Source: Rhizobium sp. SL86
GTDB taxonomy: Bacteria > Pseudomonadota > Alphaproteobacteria > Rhizobiales > Rhizobiaceae
Reading direction: 5' to 3'
DNA: 64,000 bases
Assembly (NCBI RefSeq): GCF_026672545.1
Contig: NZ_JAPPRJ010000002.1
Coordinates: 571,001-635,000 of the forward strand
In this document: piece after piece, positions 1-8,448 of the stretch
Position numbering within the stretch: position 1 is the first letter of the stretch
Layout: each line of letters starts with the position of its first letter
Program-made: the position numbers and the translations under genes
The notes under the pieces: generated by a model
What the model was told of the DNA's origin: nothing
Seen by the model: the letters and a program-made list of their open reading frames with translations, nothing else
The model's database searches: none

Positions 1-924
1 AACTACCGCCTGACGCTTGAGGATGGAACCGCTTATCTTCTGAAGATCCTCAATCCCGCCGAAGACCCGGCCGTCACGAGCATGCACAGTCAGGCACTTC
101 TCCATGTGGCGGCTGCCGATCCCGCGATCCCGGTTCAGCGGATCATCCGCACTGTCGATGGCGAGGCCGACTTCGTCATGACGGACAGTGATGGCGCCAC
201 CCGTGGTGTGCGGATGGTGACCTTCTTGCCGGGCCTGGCGCAGAAGGTGCTGCCGCATTCAGCGCTTCAGCGATACCGTGTCGGCGTCCTGCTCGGGCGC
301 ATGCAGACGGCGTTGGAGGACTTTCGTCACGAGGCTGCCCAGCACCGCATCACCTGGGACATGAAGCATGCGGGCAGTCTTCGTAATCTCCTCTGCGTCT
401 TTTCGGACACATGGCAGCGCTCCCGGCTTGAACGCGCCATGGACGATTTCGAGATGCTGATCGCTCCACGGATGGAGGTCCTGCCTGCACAGGTCATCCA
501 TAATGATTTCAATATGGAGAACATCCTCGTCGTGCAGGATGATCCCGACACGATCAGCGGCATCATCGACTTCGGTGACATGGTCCATGCGCCGGTGCTG
601 TTCGACGTTGCCGTGGGTGCCGCATATCAAATAGGCGATGCCGCCGATCCAGTCGAAGCCATGTGTGATTTCCTGAGAGGGTATGCCACACAAAAGACGC
701 TCAGCCCGCAAGAGCTTGCGCTGCTGTACCCCGCGATTGCGACGCGTATGCTGATGCGGGTTGCCATTCCGGAGTGGCGCAGCAACCTGTTTCCGGAAAA
801 CCGGGAGCTTTATACCCGCAACAGTGCGACCGTTTGGGCACAGTTCGTGAAGCTCGATGCCATTCCAAAGGATGAAGTCGCAAGACGTCTGGCCGCCGCT
901 TGCAGCCTGGGGAGAGAGAGATGA
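1..924 (+). CDS. Aminoglycoside/hydroxylysine-type phosphotransferase, 5' end missing
   Basis: The reading frame is open from base 1, so the start lies outside the window; 307 residues are visible. The first residues (YRLTLEDGTAYLLKI) look like the nucleotide-binding beta strands of the APH kinase fold, with the ATP-binding lysine in LLK. The catalytic loop is HNDFNMENIL and the metal-binding motif is IIDFGDM, both typical of APH/choline/homoserine kinase-II relatives. The stop overlaps the start of the class-III aminotransferase (ATGA). A kinase next to such an aminotransferase is the arrangement known for hydroxylysine and phosphoethanolamine breakdown, where the kinase phosphorylates the amino alcohol and the partner acts as a phospho-lyase. 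The substrate here is inferred and could differ. Confidence 0.85.
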   Translation, partial: NYRLTLEDGTAYLLKILNPAEDPAVTSMHSQALLHVAAADPAIPVQRIIRTVDGEADFVMTDSDGATRGVRMVTFLPGLAQKVLPHSALQRYRVGVLLGRMQTALEDFRHEAAQHRITWDMKHAGSLRNLLCVFSDTWQRSRLERAMDDFEMLIAPRMEVLPAQVIHNDFNMENILVVQDDPDTISGIIDFGDMVHAPVLFDVAVGAAYQIGDAADPVEAMCDFLRGYATQKTLSPQELALLYPAIATRMLMRVAIPEWRSNLFPENRELYTRNSATVWAQFVKLDAIPKDEVARRLAAACSLGRER

Positions 925-2255
925 CCAAGCCAGCGACAACCATGATCAACGGCTTTGATGCCTCTCGGCTTGGCAGTCTGCCGGAGCGTGAACGCTCGAT
1001 GATCGAGAGACGACAGGCGATGCTCGGTCCATCCTATCGGCTGTTTTACGAACAGCCCTTGCATCTGGTGAGAGGGCAGGGCGTCTGGCTCTACGACCCC
1101 GACGGAAACGCCTATCTCGACGCCTATAACAATGTCCCTTCGGTCGGCCATTGCCACCCGAAGGTGGTCGCTGCGATTGCCGAACAGGCAGCCATTCTGA
1201 ACACTCATACTCGTTATCTCGACGAGAAGATCCTGGACTATTCCGCGAAACTTCTTGCAACCTTCCCGGAAGAAATCGACCGGGTCATGTATTGCTGCAC
1301 CGGCAGCGAGGCTGTTGATCTCGCGTTACGGATGGCGTGTTATTATACGGGCGGCACAGGCATCATCATTACCGAAAACGCCTATCACGGTACGACTGCC
1401 GCGTCTGCTGCGATCTCGCCATCGCTGGGGCCGAACATGCCGCTTGGTGTGCACGTGATGACCGTACCGGCCCCGGATGCGTACCGGTCCGAGGGGCGCG
1501 ATGTAGCGGAAATGTTCGCGGAGAACGTCTCGAAGGCCATCGCCTTCATGCAGCGCCGCGGAATAAGGCCTGCGGCGTTCATTGCCGACAGTATCTTTTC
1601 GACGGACGGCATATTCTCCGAACCGGCGGGATTCCTGAAGCGCACGCTTGAGGTCGTCCACGAGGCAGGGGCGCTTTACATCGCCGACGAGGTGCAGCCG
1701 GGCTTCGGTCGGCTGGGGTCTCATATGTGGGGTTTCATGCGTCATGATATCGTGCCGGACATTGCCGTGATGGGCAAACCGATGGGCAATGGACTGCCTA
1801 TCGCGGCCGCGGTGATGAAAGGCGAGATCCAGGAGCGCTTCGGCCGGGACATTCGTTATTTCAACACGTTTGGTGCCAATCACGTTTCAATCGCGGCAGC
1901 CAATGCCGTTCTGGAGATCATCCGTGATGAAGATCTGATGGCGAACGCCGTTTCAACGGGCAACGACCTGTTGAACGGAATGCGCATGCTGCAGCAGCGG
2001 TTCGACTGTATCGGAGATGTCCGAGGGGCCGGACTTTTCCTCGGTCTTGAGTTCGTCAAGGATCGGCAAAGCCGTGAACCGGATGGAGCGCGATCGCTTG
2101 CGGTCGTCAATCGCCTGCGCGAACGCCGGGTGCTGATCAGCGCTGCCGGTCTCCACGGCAATTCGCTGAAAATTCGCCCACCTCTCCCTTTCGGCAAGGA
2201 GCATGCAGAGATTTTCCTAACGACGCTCGAAGCGGTGCTGCACGAGACGAATTAA
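921..2255 (+). CDS. Class-III PLP aminotransferase / phospho-lyase
   Basis: 444 residues. I chose ATG 921 because GGGGAGAGAGAG lies directly upstream and the start overlaps the kinase stop by four bases; an in-frame start at 900 would lie deeper in the kinase. The PLP lysine is K286 in VMGKPMGNG and the cofactor-ring aspartate is in IADEVQPGFGR, both standard for fold-type I class III enzymes. The closest functional class by context is the 5-phosphohydroxylysine or phosphoethanolamine phospho-lyase group (AGXT2L type), which uses the aminotransferase fold for ammonia and phosphate elimination. A plain omega-aminotransferase is the alternative. Same operon as the preceding kinase. Confidence 0.88.
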   Translation: MTKPATTMINGFDASRLGSLPERERSMIERRQAMLGPSYRLFYEQPLHLVRGQGVWLYDPDGNAYLDAYNNVPSVGHCHPKVVAAIAEQAAILNTHTRYLDEKILDYSAKLLATFPEEIDRVMYCCTGSEAVDLALRMACYYTGGTGIIITENAYHGTTAASAAISPSLGPNMPLGVHVMTVPAPDAYRSEGRDVAEMFAENVSKAIAFMQRRGIRPAAFIADSIFSTDGIFSEPAGFLKRTLEVVHEAGALYIADEVQPGFGRLGSHMWGFMRHDIVPDIAVMGKPMGNGLPIAAAVMKGEIQERFGRDIRYFNTFGANHVSIAAANAVLEIIRDEDLMANAVSTGNDLLNGMRMLQQRFDCIGDVRGAGLFLGLEFVKDRQSREPDGARSLAVVNRLRERRVLISAAGLHGNSLKIRPPLPFGKEHAEIFLTTLEAVLHETN

Positions 2256-2298
2256 CGCCACAGCATTCTCATCGCCGCACAATTTGACAGGAACGTAC

Positions 2299-3537
2299 AT
2301 GGCATCGACACCGGATATCAATGCGGAGCGCCTCTGGGCGGACATCATGACCATGGGGGCGATCGGCGCAACGCAAGCGGGCGGCAGTTTCCGTCCCGCT
2401 GTGTCCGATGCGGATCGCGAAGGGCGCAACCTGTTCCGGTTTTGGGCCGAAGAGGCCGGCTTGACGGTGAGTATTGACGCGATCGGCAACATGTTTGCAC
2501 GGCGCGAGGGCACCGATGCCGCACTTGCGCCACTGGTTATCGGCAGCCATCTCGACACACAGATGCCTGGCGGCAAGTTCGACGGCGTTCTGGGCGTACT
2601 GGCGGGGCTTGCTGTTATCCGAGCTCTCGATGCAGCCGGCCTGACGACGAAGCGGGCAATCGAAATCGCTAACTTCACCAATGAGGAAGGTGCACGTTTC
2701 CAGCCCGGTATCATGGGCTCTGGTGTGTTCGCAGGACTTTTGCCGCTGGAGGAAGCGCTTGGCCGCAGGGATGACGGCGGGGCGAGGCTGGGCGATGAAC
2801 TCGCCAGGATTGGGTATGCTGGGCATGCACCCGTCGGCGGGCGGCCTGTTCACAAGTACCTCGAACTTCACATTGAGCAGGGGCCGGAACTGGAAAAAGC
2901 CGGCGCGCTGATCGCCGCCGTTTCCAACAGCTCGTGGGGATGTAGCGGCTTTATCGATATCCATGGCGAGAATGGCCATTCGCAGACCGCAGCCATGTCC
3001 ACGCGGCGTAATTCTCTTGTCGCTGCAGCAAGGATCATCCTCGACATCGAGACGATCGGGGCGGACAATGAACCGGCTGGAATGGTCAGCGCGACCGTTA
3101 TCCGCAACTGGCCCAACAATCGCGTCAACATTCCACACCTGACGCAGCTCTCCTATGTCGCGGTTCATGCCACCGAAGACGGACGCGCAAACATCGTGAC
3201 GCGGATTGAGACGGCGGCAAAACGTATCGCTGAAGAGACCGGCCTCGTCATCGATGTGACGACCGCGCATTATCGCCAAAGGCTCGATCTCTGCCAGGAC
3301 CTTGCAACACAGATCATGACCGCGGCAGAACGACGGTCATACCCGGCCATGACGCTGCCGACACTGACATCGCATGACGCGCTGTCGATGGCGCACCTCT
3401 GCCCCTCGGCGATCATATTCGTGCCGTGCCGGGGCGGCATTTCGCACAGCGAACGAGAATGGTGCGACCCGGCCCATGTGGCGGCGGGTGCGCAGGTGCT
3501 GTTGGATGTCGCCGTCGCCCTTGCCAACGAGCCCTGA
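2299..3537 (+). CDS. M20 family amidohydrolase (N-carbamoyl-amino acid / allantoate hydrolase type)
   Basis: 412 residues. ATG 2299 is preferred over TTG 2284 because CAGGAA sits just upstream. Metal ligands expected for the hydantoinase/carbamoylase family are visible: H84 in GSHLDT, D95 in GGKFDGVLG, the E129-E130 pair in FTNEEGARF, and H191 in LHIEQGP. The C-terminal His is in GGISHSE. These enzymes hydrolyse N-carbamoyl or ureido amide bonds in the cytoplasm with two divalent metals. It follows the aminotransferase by about 40 bp, so it is probably in the same transcript. Substrate not predictable beyond an N-acyl/N-carbamoyl amino acid or ureido compound. Confidence 0.88.
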   Translation: MASTPDINAERLWADIMTMGAIGATQAGGSFRPAVSDADREGRNLFRFWAEEAGLTVSIDAIGNMFARREGTDAALAPLVIGSHLDTQMPGGKFDGVLGVLAGLAVIRALDAAGLTTKRAIEIANFTNEEGARFQPGIMGSGVFAGLLPLEEALGRRDDGGARLGDELARIGYAGHAPVGGRPVHKYLELHIEQGPELEKAGALIAAVSNSSWGCSGFIDIHGENGHSQTAAMSTRRNSLVAAARIILDIETIGADNEPAGMVSATVIRNWPNNRVNIPHLTQLSYVAVHATEDGRANIVTRIETAAKRIAEETGLVIDVTTAHYRQRLDLCQDLATQIMTAAERRSYPAMTLPTLTSHDALSMAHLCPSAIIFVPCRGGISHSEREWCDPAHVAAGAQVLLDVAVALANEP

Positions 3538-3706
3538 CAGGGAGCGCAAATGGATGAAGATCGGTGCCGGTTTCGCTGAAACCGCACGTTATTGGGCAGG
3601 TTGGATGGAATTCGGCAGAAACGCCTCTTCTGTCGTCATCGACGGCAGAGGTGCAGCTGCGGCTTCGGTTAGATCATGGAGGATCGCCAAGCCCGAGGAG
3701 CCTTTC

Positions 3707-4060
3707 ATGAGCCTGATCAAGACCATCGACCATAACCCGACGTTTGAGCCGACCCATGCGGTACCGACGCCTGAGCGGCTGATTTCCGGAAGCCCGGAAT
3801 TCTCCACCTGGGCGATGGACGACACGCGCGATGGCAAGATCAAGTCCGGCATCTGGCAGGCGACGCCGGGTCTCACGCACTCGATCAAGGGCGAGACCTT
3901 CGAGTTCTGCCATATCCTGGAGGGCGTCGTGGAGATCACCGAAAACGGCCGGGAGCCGATCACCTACAAGGCCGGTGACAGCTTCGTCATGAAGCCCGGT
4001 TTCGTCGGGACCTGGCGCACGATCGAGACGGTGCGCAAGATCTACGTGGTTTGTTACTGA
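3707..4060 (+). CDS. Single-domain cupin protein (ureidoglycine aminohydrolase-like, DUF861 type)
   Basis: 117 residues from ATG 3707, which has GAGGAG six bases upstream; a longer in-frame ORF running back into the amidohydrolase has no ribosome site. Residues around EFCHILEGVVEIT and YKAGDSFVMKPGFVGTW give the two cupin motifs. The sequence style (GIWQATPG, then TFEFCHILEG) matches the small EutQ/DUF861 cupins often found among amino-acid and ureide catabolic genes. Role unknown: it may be an isomerase or hydrolase, or a small-ligand binding protein. It lies between the amidohydrolase and the aldehyde dehydrogenase operon. Confidence 0.8.
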   Translation: MSLIKTIDHNPTFEPTHAVPTPERLISGSPEFSTWAMDDTRDGKIKSGIWQATPGLTHSIKGETFEFCHILEGVVEITENGREPITYKAGDSFVMKPGFVGTWRTIETVRKIYVVCY

Positions 4061-4243
4061 CCCTCAAAGTCACGGCGTCTTTCGCCATGCGGTCCTGATA
4101 TGCCGGTCAGCCGGCGGTCGCTGCCGCACGAAATTGCGTCAAGCGGGCCGGCAACAGAGCAATGCACTGCCGGCCGCAGACAAATGGCGCAAGGTTGCGG
4201 AGGCTTGCTTCTACGATCGGCGCTGCATCACCGGAGCCCTGCC

Positions 4244-5707
4244 ATGACCCTTTCCTTTGATCCCGCGTCCCCCTCGTTCCGGTGCGGTCATTTTATCGGC
4301 GGCGCCTTCGAGGCGGCGGAACCGGTGCTTTCCCTGCATCGCCCGTCGGATGGCGTGGAATTTGCCGGCTGTCCGGTGGCGGACGCCGATGTGGTCGACA
4401 AGGCGGTCAGGGTCGCGCGCCGGGCACAGAAGGACAGCGGCTGGGGCACCTGCCGTCCGCGCGAGCGCACGAACGCGCTGCTGCGCTGGGCCGATCTCAT
4501 CGAACAGCACGCGCTGGAACTGGCGCAGCTGGAGGCCGTGCCCTCGACGCGGCTGATCGGCCAGCTGATTGCGGGCGATATTGCGGTGACGGCCGAACAG
4601 ATCCGGTTCTTTGCGGAATTGGCCGACAAGGAAGGTGGCGAGGTGGTGCCAACGGCCGGCAACCAGTTCGGTTTGATCGTTACCGAACCCTATGGCGTGG
4701 TGGCTGCCATCACGCCCTGGAACTTCCCGCTTTCCATGGCCGGCTGGAAGATGGCGCCGGCGCTTGCCGCCGGTAACGCCGTTGTGCTGAAGCCCTCCGA
4801 GATGACGCCGTTTGCGACGCTGCGAATGGCGGAGCTTTCCGTGGAGGCCGGCATCCCGGCGGGCCTCGTCAACGTTGTGCTGGGCGATGGCCCCGTCACC
4901 GGCAATGCGCTGACCGGCCATCCGAATATCGCCAAGGTCAGCTTCACCGGATCGACTGGCGCTGGCTCTGCCATCATGGCCAATGTCGCGCGCACCGGCA
5001 TCAAGCCAATGACGCTGGAGCTTGGCGGCAAGAGCCCGCAGGTGGTGTTTGCCGATGCGGACCTGGCGCTCGCCGCCGATTGCATTGCCCGTTCGATCCT
5101 GTTCAACGGCGGCCAGGCTTGTGTCGCCGGCAGCCGGGTCATCGCGCATGAAAGCATCGCGGACGAACTGTCCGACCGGCTGATCAAGCTGATGGCGCAG
5201 CCGGGGCCCGGCCTCGGCTGGGAGGAGGAAACCACATACTCACCGTGTATTTCCGCCCGCCAAAGGGCGCGCGTTCACAGCCTCGTCCAGGCGGCCATCG
5301 AAGAGGGTGCCGAGGTTTTGACGGGTGCGCGCGACATGGATCATCCGGGTTATTTTTATCAGCCGACGCTGCTGACGAATGTCAGCCAGGACAATACGGC
5401 GGTGCGCGAAGAAGTATTCGGGCCGGTGTTGACGCTGCAGACCTTCGGAACCGAAGACGAGGCCTTTGCGCTGGCGGATCACCCGACCTATGGTCTTGCA
5501 GCCGGTGTCTATACCCGCGATGTATCAAGGGCACTCAAGAGCCTGCATCGGATCGAGGCCGGCACGATCTGGATCAACCGTTATGGCCGCTCGCGCGATC
5601 ACATCCTGCCGACGGGCGGCTACAAGTCGTCCGGCATCGGCAAGGATCTCGGCCGCGACGCCTATCATGCAAACCGCCGCTCGAAGAGCGTGCTTATCGA
5701 CCTGTGA
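4244..5707 (+). CDS. NAD(P)-dependent aldehyde dehydrogenase
   Basis: 487 residues from ATG 4244; the ORF extends upstream but that segment does not resemble the family. General base E259 (LELGGKSPQ) and catalytic C293 (FNGGQACVAGS) are in the usual places, and the cofactor motif TPWNFPLSMAGWK is intact. It oxidises an aldehyde to the acid in the cytoplasm. Six bases separate it from the dehydrogenase downstream, and a second aldehyde dehydrogenase follows, so the three genes form one operon. Together with the aminotransferases and amine oxidases nearby this suggests stepwise oxidation of an amino compound through an aldehyde. The true substrate is not readable from sequence. Confidence 0.9.
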   Translation: MTLSFDPASPSFRCGHFIGGAFEAAEPVLSLHRPSDGVEFAGCPVADADVVDKAVRVARRAQKDSGWGTCRPRERTNALLRWADLIEQHALELAQLEAVPSTRLIGQLIAGDIAVTAEQIRFFAELADKEGGEVVPTAGNQFGLIVTEPYGVVAAITPWNFPLSMAGWKMAPALAAGNAVVLKPSEMTPFATLRMAELSVEAGIPAGLVNVVLGDGPVTGNALTGHPNIAKVSFTGSTGAGSAIMANVARTGIKPMTLELGGKSPQVVFADADLALAADCIARSILFNGGQACVAGSRVIAHESIADELSDRLIKLMAQPGPGLGWEEETTYSPCISARQRARVHSLVQAAIEEGAEVLTGARDMDHPGYFYQPTLLTNVSQDNTAVREEVFGPVLTLQTFGTEDEAFALADHPTYGLAAGVYTRDVSRALKSLHRIEAGTIWINRYGRSRDHILPTGGYKSSGIGKDLGRDAYHANRRSKSVLIDL

Positions 5708-5713
5708 GAGACC

Positions 5714-6748
5714 ATGGCACCTTATCGCATTGCACTTATTCCCGGTGACGGCATCGGTGTTCCGGTCACGGAGGCAGCGCTTGCCGTTGCCGCCAAGGTG
5801 TTGCCGGGCAAGATCGAGACGGTCACCTTTCCCTGGTCCTGTGACCATTATCTGCAGACCGGCCGGATGATGCCGGAAGACGGGATCGAAACCCTGCGGC
5901 GCTTCGATGCGATCTTTCTCGGCGCCGTCGGCTGGCCGGCAAAGGTGCCGGATTCGGTCTCGCTGCATGGCCTGCTGCTGCCGATCCGCAAGGCCTTCGT
6001 GCAATATGCCAACATCCGCCCGCACCGCCTTCTGGCCGGCGTCGAGGGGCCGTTGCGCAAGGATGGCTTCGACATTCTCTGCATCCGCGAGAATACGGAA
6101 GGCGAATATTCGGGCGCAGGCGGCCGCGTGCATCAGGGCACCAAGGACGAAGTGGCCGTCGAAACCGCCGTCTTCACCCGCGCCGGTGTGGAGCGTATTC
6201 TGCGTTTCGGTTTCGAGCAGGCCCGCAAGCGCAGCAAGCGGCTGGCGTCCGTGACCAAGTCCAATGCGCAGAAATACTCGATGGTGTTCTGGGACGAGGT
6301 GACGAAGGAGCTTGCCGCCGATTATCCCGACGTTGCCGTCAGCCATTATCACATCGATGCCATTGCCGCGCGCATGGTGATGGCACCGGAAACGCTCGAC
6401 GTGGTGGTCGCCTCCAACCTGTTCGGCGACATCCTGACCGATCTCGGCGCGGCCATCCAGGGCGGCCTCGGTTTTGCTGCCTCCGCCAACATCAACCCGG
6501 ACCGCAGCGCGCCCTCCATGTTCGAACCGGTGCATGGTTCGGCGCCGGATATTGCTCATCTCGGCATTGCCAACCCGCTGGCCGCTATCTGGTCGGTCGC
6601 GATGATGCTGGAGCATCTCGGCGAGGGCGAGGCGGCCGCGCGGATCATGGCTGCCATGGAAAATACCACCGCCCGCGGCATAGGCACCGTTCCGGGCCGC
6701 GACAAGACCGATGACATCACTCGCGGCGTTCTGGCCGCTCTGGACTGA
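5714..6748 (+). CDS. Tartrate/3-isopropylmalate dehydrogenase family oxidoreductase
   Basis: 344 residues. It starts MAPYRIALIPGDGIG, the typical N-terminus of beta-decarboxylating dehydrogenases. Substrate and metal motifs include ENTEGEYSG, the K in VTKSNAQKYS, and the NLFGDILTDLGAA metal loop. The GSAPDIAH segment near the C-terminus is the NAD-adenosine loop. The overall pattern is closer to tartrate dehydrogenase/decarboxylase and D-malate dehydrogenase than to LeuB. It oxidises a 2-hydroxy acid with NAD and Mg/Mn. It is sandwiched between two aldehyde dehydrogenases (gaps 6 and 10 bp), and a paralogue lies near 50.4 kb. Confidence 0.88.
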   Translation: MAPYRIALIPGDGIGVPVTEAALAVAAKVLPGKIETVTFPWSCDHYLQTGRMMPEDGIETLRRFDAIFLGAVGWPAKVPDSVSLHGLLLPIRKAFVQYANIRPHRLLAGVEGPLRKDGFDILCIRENTEGEYSGAGGRVHQGTKDEVAVETAVFTRAGVERILRFGFEQARKRSKRLASVTKSNAQKYSMVFWDEVTKELAADYPDVAVSHYHIDAIAARMVMAPETLDVVVASNLFGDILTDLGAAIQGGLGFAASANINPDRSAPSMFEPVHGSAPDIAHLGIANPLAAIWSVAMMLEHLGEGEAAARIMAAMENTTARGIGTVPGRDKTDDITRGVLAALD

Positions 6749-6758
6749 GGACAAGACC

Positions 6759-8234
6759 ATGACGATCGCTATTTCTGACCTGCTGCCGGGCCTCAAGGAT
6801 ACGGACCTCTTCCGCCAGCAGAGCGTGATTGGCGGAACCTGGTGCGATGCCTCGACGGGCAAGACCATCGACATCACCGACCCGGCTACCGGGAAGGTGA
6901 TTGGCACCGTGCCGGATATGTCGGCAGAGGATACGCGCCGCGCCATCGAGGCCGCAGAACTTGCCTTCCGCAGCTGGCGCAAGGTGCCGCATGGTGACCG
7001 GGCCGCCAGGCTGGAGCGGTGGTTCGACCTGATGGAAGCCCATGCCGAGGACCTGGCCCTGATCCTCACCCTGGAGCAGGGAAAACCGCTGACCGAAGCG
7101 CGCGGCGAAATCGCCTATGGCGCCTCCTTCGTCAAATGGTTCTCCGAGGAGGCAAGACGCATCGAGGGTGGCATCATTCCCGCCCCGACGCCGGACCGCC
7201 GGATCCTGGCGTTGAAGGAGCCGGTCGGCGTTTCGGCGATCATCACGCCGTGGAATTTCCCGAATGCCATGATCACCCGCAAGGTGGCGCCGGCACTTGC
7301 GGCCGGCTGCACGGTGGTCATCAAGCCGTCGGATTTCACGCCCTTCTCCGCGCTGGCGCTGGCAGTGCTTGCAGAGCGCGCCGGCATTCCCGCCGGCGTC
7401 ATCAACATCGTCACCGGCCTGCCGACGGAGATCGGTGCGGAACTCACCTCGAACCCGACGGTGCGCAAGCTGTCCTTCACCGGTTCCACCCGGGTCGGCT
7501 CGCTGCTGATGGCCCAGTGTGCGCCGACGGTGAAGCGTCTCAGCCTCGAACTCGGCGGCAATGCGCCTTTCCTCGTTTTCGACGACGCCGACCTGGAGGC
7601 CGCGGTCGAGGGCGCGATCGCCTCGAAATTCCGCAATGGCGGGCAGACCTGCGTCTGCTCCAACCGTATCCTGGTTCAATCGGGCATCTATGATGCCTTT
7701 GCCGCAAGGCTTTCGGAACGGGTGGCCACCATGAAGGTCGGTTCCGGCATTGAACCCGGTGTCGTCATCGGACCGATGATCAATCGCGCGGCGGTGGACA
7801 AGATCGAGCGCCATGTGGCGGATGCCGTTGCCAAGGGTGCCGCAGTGGCCGCAAAAGCCGAGACCCCCGACGGCAGCCAGTATGCCGCCCCGGTGGTGCT
7901 GACCGGCTGCACGCTCGACATGCAGCTTTCGGAAGAAGAGACCTTCGGTCCCGTCGCGCCGCTTTTCCGGTTCGAGACGGAGGAAGAAGCTGTCGCTATT
8001 GCCAACGACACACCCTTCGGGCTGGCCGCCTATTTCTACACGCGTGACATGGCCCGTGCCTGGCGGGTGGGCGAAGCGCTGGAAGCCGGCATGGTCGGCC
8101 TCAATACCGGTGCCATCTCCATGGCCGTCTCTCCCTTCGGCGGCATGAAGCAATCCGGCCTCGGCCGTGAGGGCGCCCGCGCCGGCATCGAGGAATATCT
8201 CGAAACCAAAGCCTTCCACATGGGCGGGCTGTAA
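6759..8234 (+). CDS. gabD: Succinate-semialdehyde dehydrogenase family protein
   Basis: 491 residues from ATG 6759, ten bases after the preceding stop with GAGGACAAG as ribosome site. General base E264 (LELGGNAPF) and catalytic C298 in GGQTCVCSNR. The paired cysteines (CVC) are characteristic of GabD, where they form a redox-sensitive disulfide. The product would be succinate from succinic semialdehyde, feeding the TCA cycle; glutarate semialdehyde is an alternative substrate for close relatives. Last gene of the three-gene dehydrogenase operon, followed by a hairpin terminator. Confidence 0.88.
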   Translation: MTIAISDLLPGLKDTDLFRQQSVIGGTWCDASTGKTIDITDPATGKVIGTVPDMSAEDTRRAIEAAELAFRSWRKVPHGDRAARLERWFDLMEAHAEDLALILTLEQGKPLTEARGEIAYGASFVKWFSEEARRIEGGIIPAPTPDRRILALKEPVGVSAIITPWNFPNAMITRKVAPALAAGCTVVIKPSDFTPFSALALAVLAERAGIPAGVINIVTGLPTEIGAELTSNPTVRKLSFTGSTRVGSLLMAQCAPTVKRLSLELGGNAPFLVFDDADLEAAVEGAIASKFRNGGQTCVCSNRILVQSGIYDAFAARLSERVATMKVGSGIEPGVVIGPMINRAAVDKIERHVADAVAKGAAVAAKAETPDGSQYAAPVVLTGCTLDMQLSEEETFGPVAPLFRFETEEEAVAIANDTPFGLAAYFYTRDMARAWRVGEALEAGMVGLNTGAISMAVSPFGGMKQSGLGREGARAGIEEYLETKAFHMGGL

Positions 8235-8312
8235 TTCGTATGGGCTGGACGGGCGGGCGCAAAGCCCGCCTCTGCACTCATTTGAATATTGTCCGTCAAT
8301 TTCAAACGTCGA

Positions 8313-8346
8313 GGGCCTGCTGCGGCTAACCTGCAGCAGGCCCTTT
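8313..8346 (+). terminator. Rho-independent terminator candidate after gabD-like gene
   Basis: An 11-bp perfect stem (GGGCCTGCTGC / GCAGCAGGCCC) with a 9-nt loop is followed by TTTGATG. It lies 80 bp after the succinate-semialdehyde dehydrogenase and before the convergent oxidoreductase, so it may also slow transcription from the other side. Confidence 0.7.
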
Positions 8347-8448
8347 GATGTCTTGGAAGGCTTTGAAGTCTATGTTTCTTTGCTCACAGTGTTGCCGGTG
8401 TATTCCCGCACCCGGCCGGCGAGCTGCCCTTGTCCTCGGGCAGAAAAC

